A stretch of 64,000 nt of DNA from Dichetophora obliterata (GCA_963920525.1 OY986438.1:48888288-48952287), one strand, 5' to 3'. Positions 46,488 through 57,450 are shown, counted from the stretch's first letter. A program made the numbers and translations. Notes: a model not told the origin generated them from the sequence alone.

Positions 46488-47060
46488 ATCCAATCAATCA
46501 ATCAATCAATTTTTCTATTTATTAACCAATATATTTACATACAATATGCACATTCTATTATAAATTTCATAACAAAAAATTTTTCATAATTGATTAATAA
46601 ATAATACATTCTGTTGTTTAATATGAACAAGTGACGAATGCAGTAAGCCTAGTATACAACAAAAATTAAACTTTATTATGTAGTGAAGTGAAGTGGGGTC
46701 ACAAATAAATAAATTTAATATAAATTTAATACAAAGAATTAAAAAATATAAATCCCTAAATCTGAGTTTAAAAAAAGTGCCATTATAAAATTTTAGAAAA
46801 TAAAAAAGAAATAATAAAACATAAATTATAATAAAACTGCAACAATTGAATCAATTACATTGAAATCAAAGTCAAAAAGCCATGATTTCACCTCTTTGAG
46901 GAAAAAAGGACAACTAGAAATGTGACGAACACTAATTGGTAAATTATTAAAAAGTTCAGGAGCAGTGCATGAATAAAAGCTGAAAAAATGATGTAACCTG
47001 TGCGCAAGAACTGTGAAAAAATGTTGATAGTTCAAGAATAATTCACTAATCCATAAATCC
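46488..47060 (-). pseudogene. CR1/jockey-like non-LTR 3' end with (TTGA)n tail
   Basis: The minus-strand frame 46826-47035 ends a reverse-transcriptase ORF: CTAPELFNNLPISVRHISSC followed by PFFLKEVKSWLF resembles the x-P-x-L-W-N-x-L-P...F-K-x-x-L-K-x-x-L C-terminus of CR1/jockey-type ORF2. On the element strand a 3' untranslated stretch runs to a short (TTGA)n/(ATTG)n tail at 46488-46510. CR1-type elements typically end in short repeats instead of poly(A). The rest of the element is missing. Confidence 0.5.
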
Positions 47061-47810
47061 CCAAGAATGCCAGTAGCGAAAAAACTTTGCAGACAAATCG
47101 ATTGTTATTTTATATTGTATGTATGAAGTACTATTTGCACATATATCAACAGTTTACATCATATAAGTAAAAAAAAAAAAATAATTTTGCATTATGACTG
47201 TCTTTTGCTTAGATATGGTTGATCTAGGGTAATTTTGTTGTTGAAGGACCCTATATGTTTTTTTATGGGGATGAGTTTTTGCCAACACACAATCGTACAT
47301 TTCTCAATGGTTTGCAGAATACAGCTATGCTAAAATAAACTATTTTTGAAAAACGTAAAAATAAGGGTGAAAAAACTGGGTTGGGGGATGGAAGTATGAA
47401 CAAATTTTTTATCAACTTTTAACAAACATCTCTGTCATATACAATAATCGCATACCACTTTTAGTTTTGACGCATCAAGTTGATTTCTTTTAGAAGAATT
47501 TGTTGACCTTAAATCATGGTTTTCTCAAAATCCTGATGTGATGGAGAAATTTGAGTGCCAGATTCGTGATTAGAAGCACAAGAATAATTGAAAACATTTT
47601 TTTGTTTCTAACTAACAAAAAAAAAGGGTATTTTTGGTGCACAGTGTAATTAGTACAAAATTTCCTAAAATAACATATTAATTTTTCCACAGAATCAAAA
47701 GTGATGCCAAGTACTTAAAATATTTCGTGATCGCTTTACACAGAGCAAAGAAAGATGATAATCAAAAACAACTATCAAAAATGACAATCAAAAATCGACA
47801 ATCAACTACT
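47061..47810. other. Intergenic, nothing recognised
   Basis: No supported features. Confidence 0.45.
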
Positions 47811-47814
47811 ACGA

Positions 47815-48053
47815 CGCTGCGCCTACAAAAAAAGGGTTATGTGATTTTTTAAAAATTTTTTTATTGCATATTTTTTTAGTACCATCTATCGCCCATATTT
47901 CTGCATTTTCTGCGTTTTTTTAGATCTCTTTTGGCTTAGAAGTGATCAAAATAGCTATGTGCTCGTAGTAGTAGAAATGCCCTGAAAAAATCAGTTTTTT
48001 TGCTCTCCTGAAAAGTTACTGAAAAACACATAACCATTTTTGCAGGCGCAGCG
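47815..48053. mobile_element. 239-bp MITE with ACGA duplication
   Basis: CGCTGCGCCTACAAAAAAAG (left) and the reverse complement at 48026-48053 (GCAGGCGCAGCG, preceded by CACATAACCATTTT) form about 28-bp inverted repeats. The tetranucleotide ACGA flanks both sides (47811-47814 and 48054-48057). Non-coding. Confidence 0.75.
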
Positions 48054-49040
48054 ACGATATACACCTCAGGCCATTTCACTCTTGTGTTCTTTAAATTTTT
48101 TATTGTTATAATAATTGCGCTAAGCTGAATTGAGTATATTTAACTTTTGCTCTTTTAAAAATCGATTCGGTGTCTCAAGAAATAGAAAATAGAAAATAAA
48201 AAAAATTATTTAGTAATATTTGTTCATAAAGTAAAACTTTAAGGTACCATCAAGATTTGAAATTTATTTTTTCCTACTGTAAGATACAAACTTTTCGATA
48301 ACTTCATCGAAATCAATGTTCCTCTCTGAAATCAATTACCCTCTTCAGCTTCAATAGATAACATTGAGAGGTCAAGACGTCTTGACTGCCCATTGTAGAC
48401 CGTAAATATTTTTTTTTATTTATGTTTGGAAAGGTTTCTTTTGCATGAATCAAGAAACCAAGTATTAGATTCGGCAACGACTCTCTGAATCCCCATTTAT
48501 AAATTTCAGAAGTTTTAAGCTGTCTGTTTAGCATTGGTATTTCAATCGTTAACTTTTTTCATTGACCTCATTATAGACTGTAACCAAGCTTTGTATTAAG
48601 ATCTGCAGTTCTTTTTACACAGCAGCTATCAAACTCGATGGCAGAATTGCTTCAACTACTTGTGTATGTGAATTTCTTGAATTGTTTTTGTTCTGATCTG
48701 AAGTTTCAAATGAAACCTATCCAGAGACTCACTGAATTACTCTGAATATTACATACTTTGAGGACCACTTATAAAAAAACCATTATATACTTTTAGTTCC
48801 TATTAAGTTACATAAAAGCATTCATATAGCAAAACTTTATATTATAAGAAAATATTGTGGTGTCAATCCAATTTTTACTTTATATAAAATATATGAAAAT
48901 TTGTAATTAATCTTTATGATTGTTGCACCCCTCATTAAAAATTATATAGGTAAGTCCTAGCGTTCGAAAATTACATTCACATAATTTTTTTCATCAATTT
49001 TCAATTAAGATGTACCTGGTTAAATAGCTCTTCATGAGTA
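48054..49040. other. Intergenic with one dispersed repeat
   Basis: The stretch 48688-48731 (TTCTGATCTGAAGTTTCAAA and on) is about 85% identical to 53322-53364. Nothing else is recognised. Confidence 0.5.
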
Positions 49041-49043
49041 TAA

Positions 49044-50018
49044 GGGGTCGTCCATAAACTACGTTACTGACTTTCCGGTTTTTTTAACCCCCTCCCCCTG
49101 CGTTACTTTTCATAGTGCTTTTCAAAACCCCTCCCCCCCCATAAAGAAACGTGACATATGAAATTAATTCATTCGAATGATTATATATTTTGACTAGCTC
49201 TGCCAATTTTCACTAGTATTAGTGACTAGTATGACTAGATACATTATAGGAACAATTGGAAAAAAATCAATAATTAATATCATCCGTAAAAGCTATTCCA
49301 TCTGCGATCCAAGATTCGATGCTCTCAATCACTGGGATAGAAGAAGCTGGTAGCTTTGTTGAGGATTCTTCAAAATAGAATTTTTCATCGGATTCTATGT
49401 CGACCCATTCAGGTGAATCCTCATTTCTAACGCAAAGAAATTCACCTGGTCTTTGACAGAGTACCCTTAAAGGCTGCATCCGAGCTGCATTAAGTTCTGT
49501 TTTTTTGTGTAAATGCTTTCTGAAAATTGATTTATTTAAATAGAATTTTTTTTCCGATTTATTGTAAACGATGTAATACAAATTTATTGCAATTCATAGA
49601 AGTTATAAAATTGAAATACAAGCTGCAGGTAGGACACGACCTTGAACCGATTTCTTCTTTCTGAGAAGGACAGTATATGTCATACGGTATCTCCTTTGAT
49701 CAAGAACATCATCCCAAATTTTTCAGACGTGTGCTGAGATGGTGAAGGAATACCAAAAGGTTCCTGTGTCGAGGGAAAAGGTGGTGGAATAAATCGTTGA
49801 AACAAAAGTTAACCATCAATTTAGACGATCAAACATAAACATGTCAGGTTAAAATTTTTTGAAATGATTGTGTTATTAATTAGAGGTTTTTCCTCGATTT
49901 TTTTAATTTTTGGTAACGTTACAATATCTAAACACCTCCCCCCTACCATTACTTATCGTAGTGCATTTCAAAACACCTCCCCTCCCCTACATTGGTAACG
50001 TAGTTTATGGACGACCCC
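49044..50018. mobile_element. Harbinger-like element, TAA duplication
   Basis: GGGGTCGTCCATAAACTACG (left) and its reverse complement ending at 50018 are flanked by TAA at 49041-49043 and 50019-50021. Subterminal C-rich blocks (CCCCTCCCCC near 49126, CACCTCCCCTCCCC near 49972) repeat in the same orientation. A 104-codon minus-strand frame at 49267-49581 may be a leftover exon but shows no known domain. The superfamily is inferred from the 3-bp duplication. Confidence 0.7.
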
Positions 50019-50179
50019 TAATCTATAGTAATAAAACTCATTTTCTTTTTGTTTGTTTGTTTGTTTGTTTGGCCTTTAGGTTAGGTTAGGTTAGACCGGA
50101 TGCCCTCGTGAGGCTCACATAGACCAATTCAGGTCCTTAGTGGTACCGGTAGCGAACAAAAGAACCTTTGTGTTTGTTT

Positions 50180-52171
50180 TTAAAAGTCTTTAAAGATTTG
50201 CGTTGAGTTCGCAAACCTTAGGAGGGATTCTAGAGACACCCTGGCTACATCTTTAAGTGACGGGAACGTCGATGAGCCTAGGTATTTTAGTCTCGATCTA
50301 AGTAGGGCGGGGCATGTGCATAGTAGGTGCTCCAGGGTCTCCACTGTGCCCAGTTCTTTGCATTTCCTGCAGTTGTCATTCGTGGTGATGCCAAGCTTCC
50401 TCGCGTGGGCTGCCGTCATGCAGTGACCAGTGAGCATGCCCACTAGTGTCCTGCAATCCTTGCGCGGGCGTGCCAAGATGAACAGAGTTCGTTTTTCGCA
50501 TTGTGCATTGCACATGATTTTCGAGATTTTGCACGTTGTCGTATCTCTCCATCTACGATTCACTGCTAGTGTGGCTCTTCTTTCGAGGTTCCTGTACAAC
50601 TCTTGTAGCGGAGTAAGTACATGTTCTGCGAGTTCTGATTCCAGCCCGGCGCCTTCCTTTGCTAAACCATCTGCCATCTCGTTTCCCTCAATGCCCTGGT
50701 GGCTAGGGACCCAGTAGATGCGCACTCTCTTAGAAGCGCATAGTGCATCTAGTGCATCTCTGCCAGCCAAGACACTTTTGGACTTGATGCTAGCGGAGCG
50801 CATGGATTTGATCGCCGCTTGACTGTCAACGAAAATGTTGATGTTAGAGTGTTGTGTGTCCATGCTGAGGGCTATCTCAGCAGCCTTCCTTATGGCAAAT
50901 ATTTCCGCCTGGAAGATACTGCAGTGGTTCGGCAGTTTATATGGCTGCCTTATATTAGGCTCTGCGCAATACACCGCCGCACCTACCCCCGTAGGCATTT
51001 TGGAGCCGTCGGTAAATATGTTGACCGCCCGCTGTGCTTGTTCTATACCTTTGCACCAGTCGTTTGGTCCCAGAAGAGTTCGTACTTTGGAATTGACTAT
51101 CGTGCGAGGTACCATGTAGTCCGTGCTACTAAGTAGATCCTTTCCGATTGTACAATGTCCAAAATTTTGAATGTGCATGTTGCCTGCTGCCGTGAGGCGT
51201 TGTGCCGTTTTTCCGGCTATTAGTTTTGCGTGTATGTCCAGGGGGTCCATACTTAGAATCGTTTCAAGCGCTTTAGTTGGAGTTGACTTCAGTGCCCCCG
51301 TGATGCATAGCGCTGCCTGCCGCTGAGTTTTCTCCAAGTGCCTGAGGAATGTTGATTTGTTCACAGCCGGCCACCACACAATTATCCCGTAGAGTAGAAT
51401 AGGACGCACTACCGTTACATAGATCCAGTGCATCAGAAAGGGTGAGAGACCCCAAGTACTGCCTAGCATCTTTTTGGATGTGTATAGTGCAATGGTGGAT
51501 TTCTTCACCCTTTCTTCCACGTTGGTTTTCCATGACAGCTTGCTGTCCAGGACGACTCCTAGATATTTTGTGTGAGTTTTCGGTATGAGACGTATATCGT
51601 TCAATTTCGGTGGCATCCACTGTGGTATCTTGTACCTTTTCGTGAATAGAACCAGATCCGTTTTCTCTGCGTTAATACTAAGACCGACTGAATTTGCCCA
51701 TCTAAGTACATCTTTGAGTGTGCTCTCCATTATGGAGCTTACTGTTGATAGACATTTCCCTACTATAATAATGCTTATGTCGTCTGCATAGGCAGTTATC
51801 CTCGGGGCTCTACCTGCGAACTTTTCGAGTAGTTCATTAACTACAAGATTCCATAGTAGTGGCGAGAGGACCCCTCCCTGGGGTGTCCCACTGCGAGCTT
51901 CCCTTTCCATGGATTTGGTGCCCCACTCAGCCCGCACCTTTCTGCAGCCAAGCAACTTGTCTAACCAAAGGTGTATTGCCGGTGGTGCCTCTATTGCACG
52001 TAATCCACTAAGGATTACGGTGGTTGATACATTGTTGAATGCACCTGAGATATCTAGAAACGCCCCGAGTGCGTATTCCTTGTGGTGGAGGGCTTTTTCT
52101 ATGGTTACTACTAGGGAATGTAGTGCCGTTTCAACCGATTTCCCTTTCGTGTATGCGTGCTGGTTGGTCAA
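50180..52171 (-). CDS. ORF2 fragment: reverse transcriptase, RNase H, zinc knuckle
   Basis: This 663-residue frame starts inside the reverse transcriptase (HAYTKGKSVETALHS at 5-19). Catalytic box A is GAFLDISGAFNNV (Asp40). GTPQGGVLSPLLWN is at 95-108 and the YADD box at 128-131. A connection domain leads to RNase H: IFTDGSKM (Asp388), QAEIFAI (Glu423), FVDSQAA (Asp449), WVPSHQG (487-493) and NEMAD (Asp501). The C-terminus has a CxxC..H..C knuckle (Cys601, Cys604, His615, Cys620). The polymerase and RNase H residues are intact, so this copy is young. The ATG is not the true start. Upstream codons continue in another frame (52131-52490) beyond a small deletion. Confidence 0.93.
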   Translation of the reverse strand: MTNQHAYTKGKSVETALHSLVVTIEKALHHKEYALGAFLDISGAFNNVSTTVILSGLRAIEAPPAIHLWLDKLLGCRKVRAEWGTKSMEREARSGTPQGGVLSPLLWNLVVNELLEKFAGRAPRITAYADDISIIIVGKCLSTVSSIMESTLKDVLRWANSVGLSINAEKTDLVLFTKRYKIPQWMPPKLNDIRLIPKTHTKYLGVVLDSKLSWKTNVEERVKKSTIALYTSKKMLGSTWGLSPFLMHWIYVTVVRPILLYGIIVWWPAVNKSTFLRHLEKTQRQAALCITGALKSTPTKALETILSMDPLDIHAKLIAGKTAQRLTAAGNMHIQNFGHCTIGKDLLSSTDYMVPRTIVNSKVRTLLGPNDWCKGIEQAQRAVNIFTDGSKMPTGVGAAVYCAEPNIRQPYKLPNHCSIFQAEIFAIRKAAEIALSMDTQHSNINIFVDSQAAIKSMRSASIKSKSVLAGRDALDALCASKRVRIYWVPSHQGIEGNEMADGLAKEGAGLESELAEHVLTPLQELYRNLERRATLAVNRRWRDTTTCKISKIMCNAQCEKRTLFILARPRKDCRTLVGMLTGHCMTAAHARKLGITTNDNCRKCKELGTVETLEHLLCTCPALLRSRLKYLGSSTFPSLKDVARVSLESLLRFANSTQIFKDF

Positions 52172-52490
52172 TCAGTTTCTCGAGCGTTTTGAGTACGAAG
52201 GAGGTCAGACTTATTGGCCTGTAGTCTTTCGGACATGGATGGCTGCTCTTACCTGCCTTCGGTAAGAATACAACCCTCGCTGTCCTCCAAGCCACAGGTA
52301 CATAGTTTAGCCTTATGCATCCGTTAAATATATTCTTCAGCCATGGGACGACTCGCGATTCAGCCGTTTGCAACATGGCAGGAATTATACCGTCTGGTCC
52401 CGGAGATTTGTATCCCGAGAACGAGTTTATAGCCCATACGATTCCATCCGACGTTATTAAGTCGTGTGGAACCTGTAACGGGGTTGTCCT
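52131..52490 (-). pseudogene. Upstream part of the same reverse transcriptase
   Basis: Minus-strand translation gives SGYKSPGPDGIIPAMLQTAE followed by VVPWLKNIFNGCI and KAGKSSHPCPKDYRPISLTS, then FVLKTLEKLID. These are the fingers motifs that precede the palm in this group. The frame ends where KLID runs directly into NQHAYTKGK in a different frame, so a short segment that normally joins them is missing. Confidence 0.85.
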
Positions 52491-53039
52491 GTGCTTGTTT
52501 GGCCTTTATACAAATCTAAACGGCTCAAAGGATTTTGCTCAAACTAGGTACACATATTAAGTTTATCAAAACTTAAAATGTTACATACTTAGTTTTTGCC
52601 ACGCCCCCTCTGAAATTTTTCAACTAACGGTAATTTTGTTATTATAAAACTTTTTACAATTATGTAAAAACTTTTTACAATAAATTTTTGTGTATTTAAT
52701 TTTAAAAATTTTTTGTTATTTTGACATAAAAAACACTCACATATCTTCAAAATTGGAGAAATTTTCAGTACAACGACTTTTTCAGTACAACGAAAGAAAT
52801 GGCATGAAAATCAAAGTTTGGTCTTTCAATGCAAATATCTCCGCTGTACATTAATATATTTCATTCAAATTTTTTTTGTTCAAAAGTTCAATAAAATCAC
52901 TTCAACTGTACCGTTTAGTCAGTGTATATATGTTTTATGATTATATCAAAAAAGGTCCAAAATATTGACTTTTTACTCAAAAAATGTCTCAAAAATTGTT
53001 GTTGTTGAAATCAATTAAAATCAATTTATAATAAACTAG

Positions 53040-53550
53040 CAAAATTTTAGTTGAAATCAATCAATCAAAAATTTGCAAATGCAAATTTTTACTTAATTCA
53101 AGCAAATATTTGCTAAGTTATTATAAACTTAAGTAGCAACTTTTTACTTAATTCAAGCAAATTTCTTCTAAACACACGAGCACACGTTTATTCTTCATAA
53201 AGAAAATTCGGCGACAATTGGTTAACAGCTGTGATGATCGAACGGATAAGTCCATGCACTTATACTCACGCGGCCGGGGTTCAGATCTCCAGATGGTGGT
53301 AATTTTTCAATTTAATTTAATGTTCTGCTCTGAAGTTTCGAATGAAACCTATCCAGACACGCTGATTGATTTCAAGCCAAATTTTGCTTTTTTTTAAATA
53401 CATGAGGAGTGATTTAAATTAAGATATCTTTTTATAAAATCACACCGTGATTGAGCAAAGTTTTGCTGATTTGCTTTTAAGGAAAACATTTGCTTGATTC
53501 AAGCAAATTAATTATCTCCGTGTCTTAGCGCAGTTTAACTAAAATTTGTT
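53040..53550. repeat. Foldback repeat containing a tRNA-like segment
   Basis: CAAAATTTTAGTTGAAATC near 53039 and GCAGTTTAACTAAAATTTG near 53531 are imperfect inverted ends. The phrase TTCAAGCAAAT occurs repeatedly on both sides (53097, 53152, 53497). A tRNA-like stretch lies in the middle. Confidence 0.5.
53228..53300 (+). other. tRNA-like / SINE-head segment
   Basis: GGCCGGGGTTCAGATCTCC resembles a pol III B box and T arm (GGTTCRANNCY with one mismatch). It is preceded about 40 nt upstream by an A-box-like GTGATGATCGAACGG. No intact cloverleaf or clear anticodon stem can be drawn, so it is not called a functional tRNA. A tRNA-derived SINE head or tRNA pseudogene is most likely. Confidence 0.35.
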
Positions 53551-54659
53551 ATTTTTATCGTGCATTCGGACGTTACTAAAAAAGAAAGTTCTTGTGAGAC
53601 TGGTACTCGAACTTAAAATGTTTCTACGAAATGGTCGATCGCAAAGTCCAAAAGAACAACAAATTGCATATTAAATAATTTAAAAAAAGGGTAACATCAT
53701 CTCAAATATCGTATTTTAAAGGTCACAGTTAACAATTTTATTGGTTCGGATGTTACGTGTAGGACGTCACACATTTTTCCATTGTAGTTTAATTGTGTAA
53801 TTATGTAATTAGTTAAGTAGTTAATTAAAAATTAGTTATTATAAAACAAATTTAATATTATAGACCAAAGTATCAAAAGAGCTACTGGACCAAAGTCGCA
53901 TAGCTTTTACCATATTATGGTATGGTATCACATTGACCAGTTTTTGGGGATAAGTTTTTTAAAAACCTCAAACAAATGGTGAAAAAATCAATGTCCACAT
54001 CAGGTGGTTTTGATGATTCTTTTGCTTTGAGACCGGACCAAGGTTGTCTAGACCGAATCGGACTAGTATGCAATTTTTGTTAACGAAACAATGATTTTAT
54101 TCAAGGATTTATATCAAGAATAAGACACGGAATTTAACCGATTTTTAAGATTTTTTCTGAGTGAATGGCATTAAATATAAGAAAAAAAAAATGGATTTTT
54201 CCATGAAGTAAGGGTATTATTCTCTATATCTTTAATTGTATTCAGTCCTATTCCGACACGAGCATAGAACTTGAATCGTTTTTGATTTTGCTGAATCTTT
54301 TCTTTTGCAAGGATTGCATAAACTCTGCGTTATCTTTGCTCAACATGCGTTTGCATCATCATTTTCGCAAACAATCACCAAACTATAGCTAAAAACAAAT
54401 AAAAAAATGTATTTACAAAGATACTTCTCACAACTTTACTTAAAGAAATAATGTCTCGAGTATATATTTCTTTTCATTCACAGTGTTTCCGTAGATTTGT
54501 ACTAAAACTGTCAAACAGCGCCAGGAAGCACCAGTTTTTTGCTACTTCTGGATAAAATTAGGCTATAACAAGCAATTACCTCAAAGAAACCATCAAAACG
54601 TGGCCGAAAGGAAATGACAAATTAATGATATGAAGTAAAAATAACATCAGCACAGTCAA
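53551..54659. other. Intergenic, nothing firm
   Basis: No supportable gene. The part after 54480 may be upstream sequence of the PHD-finger remnant. Confidence 0.4.
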
Positions 54660-54937
54660 AACCACCAGCAAAAGCAACACCACCCAAGCATCCCAAGGCA
54701 AAGGAACCATCAAAACCATTTGATGAGGACATTGATTTTTGCACCATTTGTTTGAGTTTTTTGCTTAAAGAGCTTACCCCCAAAAACTCCATCTAATGCA
54801 ACATATGTGGCTGGCCTGCTCACTTGAAGTGCGTTTATATGGGAACTTTTTCGTATTTCACATGCAAACATTGCATCACCGATTTGGATGAAAATAAAAT
54901 GGTGATTGAACACTTCCATTCATTACGATTTTTTTAA
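54660..54937 (+). pseudogene. PHD-finger protein remnant, probably pogo-type tail
   Basis: One frame carries a full C4HC3 PHD pattern: C-T-I-C at 54740, then after 15 codons C-N-I-C-G-W-P-A-H-L-K-C at 54797-54832, then F-T-C-K-H-C near 54857-54874. It continues ITDLDENKM to a stop at about 54937. A single TAA just before CNIC breaks it. The upstream run KATPPKHPKAKEPSKP is a basic, proline-rich linker. The pogo-like element at 9699-12036 ends in the first half of such a finger, so this may be the tail of a related transposase; a host processed pseudogene is the alternative. Confidence 0.6.
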
Positions 54938-57440
54938 CCTAAGTGGCGGCATTATAACTTTTTCTTCCTCTTGAGGACTTCTGAATATATAAAATCTCAA
55001 CTAATTATAAAAGAAAAGGTGTTTTACTTCGTATTTTCCTACTTTTATTGGAATTTTTCAGATTGTTCACAACCCAGCCACTTTTTTGGAAGAGCCAAAA
55101 ATCACGAATTTAGAAAATTGGCCGTATAGACTCAAATTTTAATCAAAACGCTAATCTTTTTGCGTTTGAACATAAAAGTTGCGTTTTATGTTTACCTTTC
55201 CAACGGTATCTTCCACTATTCGATATCTTTATTCTGTGAAAAGTTGGAGCCCAAAAACAAAACCTGGTCACAGCCCAGCCCTTTCCCCTACAAATAAAAA
55301 AAATTATTTCTTAAGGGTTGGATTCACTTCTAAGTAATTTTGAAAGAAAAAATTCCTTTTTGATTACTTTTCAGTTTTTTATATGAAAAATATGCTTTTT
55401 TTGAAAGCTGGAAATCGAAAGTTTTTTGACTTTTTACATATTTCAGGATTTTTTGTACATAAAACCTAATTTTTGGATTAGACTGGTATGCACTTCATTT
55501 TTTTTAATTGTTTCTAAAAATTAACTATAAAACATAAAAATCGGATAAAAATAACCGAAAGTTGTGATATTTTACTTTTTGAAAAAATTTAATTTTTTCT
55601 TATTGTAATAAAAGAAAAATCTTAAAAATTCATATTTGAAAAAATGTCACCGAAATGTTGCTAATATGTTTTCTGAAAGAACACTTAATAGAAGTACAAA
55701 AAATTATGTGATTACGTTAAACAACTTTGTCGTTATGGAATATTTGTCTAAAAATGGAACATTTTGTAAATATCGAGTTTGGGTATTTTTACGAAAAAAT
55801 CTCTTAAAACCAAATAATGCACAATTCTTAAAAACGACATTACGAGTGGCTATGGACATGGTCTTAAACTATTTTGTGGAAAAAATTACACAAACCAAAA
55901 TTCGGATAAAAAAGTTATAGCTGTTGAAACTTGACTTTTTCCAAAAACGCTCACAGTGTGAAAAAAATCGATAAACCTATGTATCTCATTTAAAATGACT
56001 AAAGTTATTTCAAAAAAATATTTCGGATTTAGGTTGGAAAAAATTCTCGAATTCCAGGGCTGCCAACATATCAGACCCTTCTTGAATAATGCACTTTTTA
56101 TTAAAGTGTAATAAGGACCTCTATGCTAAGAATCAAATAAATTTAAGAGCAGCACTAAAATGTTATCGCTTTCAGTGAAGATATTTTTGCTACCAAAAAC
56201 TCCCCTTCTTGAACTAAAACGGTCAAAACGAAATAAAAGTAAAAAATTAATGTTATTCTAATCTCATACATTGAATTTGTTGAAATCAATAAAATGTATG
56301 CTATCTGTGTGACAATGAATGCATTTCCGGGATTTTATAAAGAAATAACAAGAAAACATTATTTTATTTGGCATTTTTCGTATTTAAATATTATTTATAA
56401 TATTTATTTATTTATTTATATGTATTAGCGACCCTTTTAAAAACAGTGATCATAGAAAAAACACTTAATACATTTAAAGCACTACGCATAGGCCTTATTT
56501 GCACTTTATTCTTTTCCATTGAAACTATTTATGACCCATATTCTAAAAAGTTTAAGATTTGTATTAAAATACACCAATTCTTTTGTTGTCATCAAGACAA
56601 AATACGATTGATAGTGCCATATTGTGTCATTTTGTATTTAATCACCCTGTTAATTCATTGCTTGTCGGCAATGTTTTGATTTTGTTGTTTTATTTAGTAG
56701 GCATCACGCAAACGCTCTAACATCTCTGTAAGTTGAGGAGCGTCTCTAAAAGCGTGTGAATTTGCTGTTTTTTTATTTATCGTTGGTTTATTTTGGTGTT
56801 TTTTCTTCTTCCTTACCTGGTTTCGGAAAACGATGACATCATAATGAAAGCTTTGCATGTTTTGGTTTTGGGAAATTTTTTAAAAACAGCTGCAATGAGC
56901 TTTTTCTCTCCTGCTATATTGCTTAAGCAGAAGAGAAGCTTTTCGTAATTACTTCATTGTTGACAATTTAGTCAAGATGAATAATTGACGAGAATGAAAA
57001 AGAAATGGAAAACTGAAAAGGTAATGTAAAGGCAATATGCAAAAATGCCTATAGTATTGAAGAATTGCCGATACTGTGTAAAACATTTAATTTGCGTGTT
57101 AACAGTTATAAAAGCGGTTATATTAAGAGCATGATATCCTAGTGAAAGGATGAGAGTGCCGTTATTTATCTTCGAAGCAGAGAGCTGATAGTGAAAACCA
57201 TTAAATATGTATTTGGAGAACTTTTTTACTTTCAAAACTTTCGGTTATTTATTGATGCCGGTTAGAGCTTTTTCTTTGTACAATATTTTAGCTACTAAAC
57301 AAGGCACCATAAATTTTGGCCATTTTTAAAGTTTCTCCTCTTTTATCGATTATTAGCTTAATTAATAATTTCTATAATTGATTTGTGAGTTTTAGGAAGT
57401 AATTTAGCTAAATTCTAACTATTTGTAACTATCAACCCTA
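54938..57440. other. Intergenic, nothing recognised
   Basis: Several open frames of 77-94 codons occur (for example 55636-55920) but have no motif, no ATG context and AT-driven composition. No RNA genes were seen. Confidence 0.45.
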
Positions 57441-57450
57441 AAAGATACAA

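Larger units (their letters stand above)
50079..52494 (-). mobile_element. 5'-truncated RNase H-type non-LTR retrotransposon
   Basis: Both sides carry the same 14 bp, TTGTTTGGCCTTTA (50065-50078 and 52495-52508), an exact target-site duplication. The insert starts, on its own strand, within the reverse transcriptase region and ends in a 3' untranslated stretch with CTAACCTAACCTAACCTAA. 5' truncation and variable target duplications are hallmarks of target-primed reverse transcription. Presence of RNase H and a C-terminal knuckle places it in the I/LOA/R1 group. Confidence 0.92.
50022..52640 (+). mobile_element. Helitron-like 5' end, split by a retrotransposon
   Basis: TCTATAGTAATAAAACTCA at 50022 resembles the 5' end at 30441, and is followed by a (GTTT)n run. 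After removal of the insertion 50079-52494 the sequence continues TACAAATCTAAACGGCTC, then GCCACGCCCCCTCTGAAA near 52600, a phrase style shared with the block at 1-1540. No 3' end was found, so its extent to the right is uncertain. Confidence 0.5.

Noticed and set aside
50080..50094. Interstitial telomere from TTAGG units
   Set aside because: Only about three units, located exactly at a retrotransposon 3' end and shared with its relatives.
50430..52560. Several plus-strand frames of 60-118 codons
   Set aside because: They lie opposite the minus-strand reverse transcriptase/RNase H ORF and have no motifs of their own.
53228..53300. A functional tRNA gene
   Set aside because: The B box has a mismatch and no complete cloverleaf with an anticodon arm can be drawn.
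55636..55920. 94-codon plus-strand frame
   Set aside because: Looks protein-like at first, but has no domain, no upstream context and sits in repetitive AT-rich DNA.
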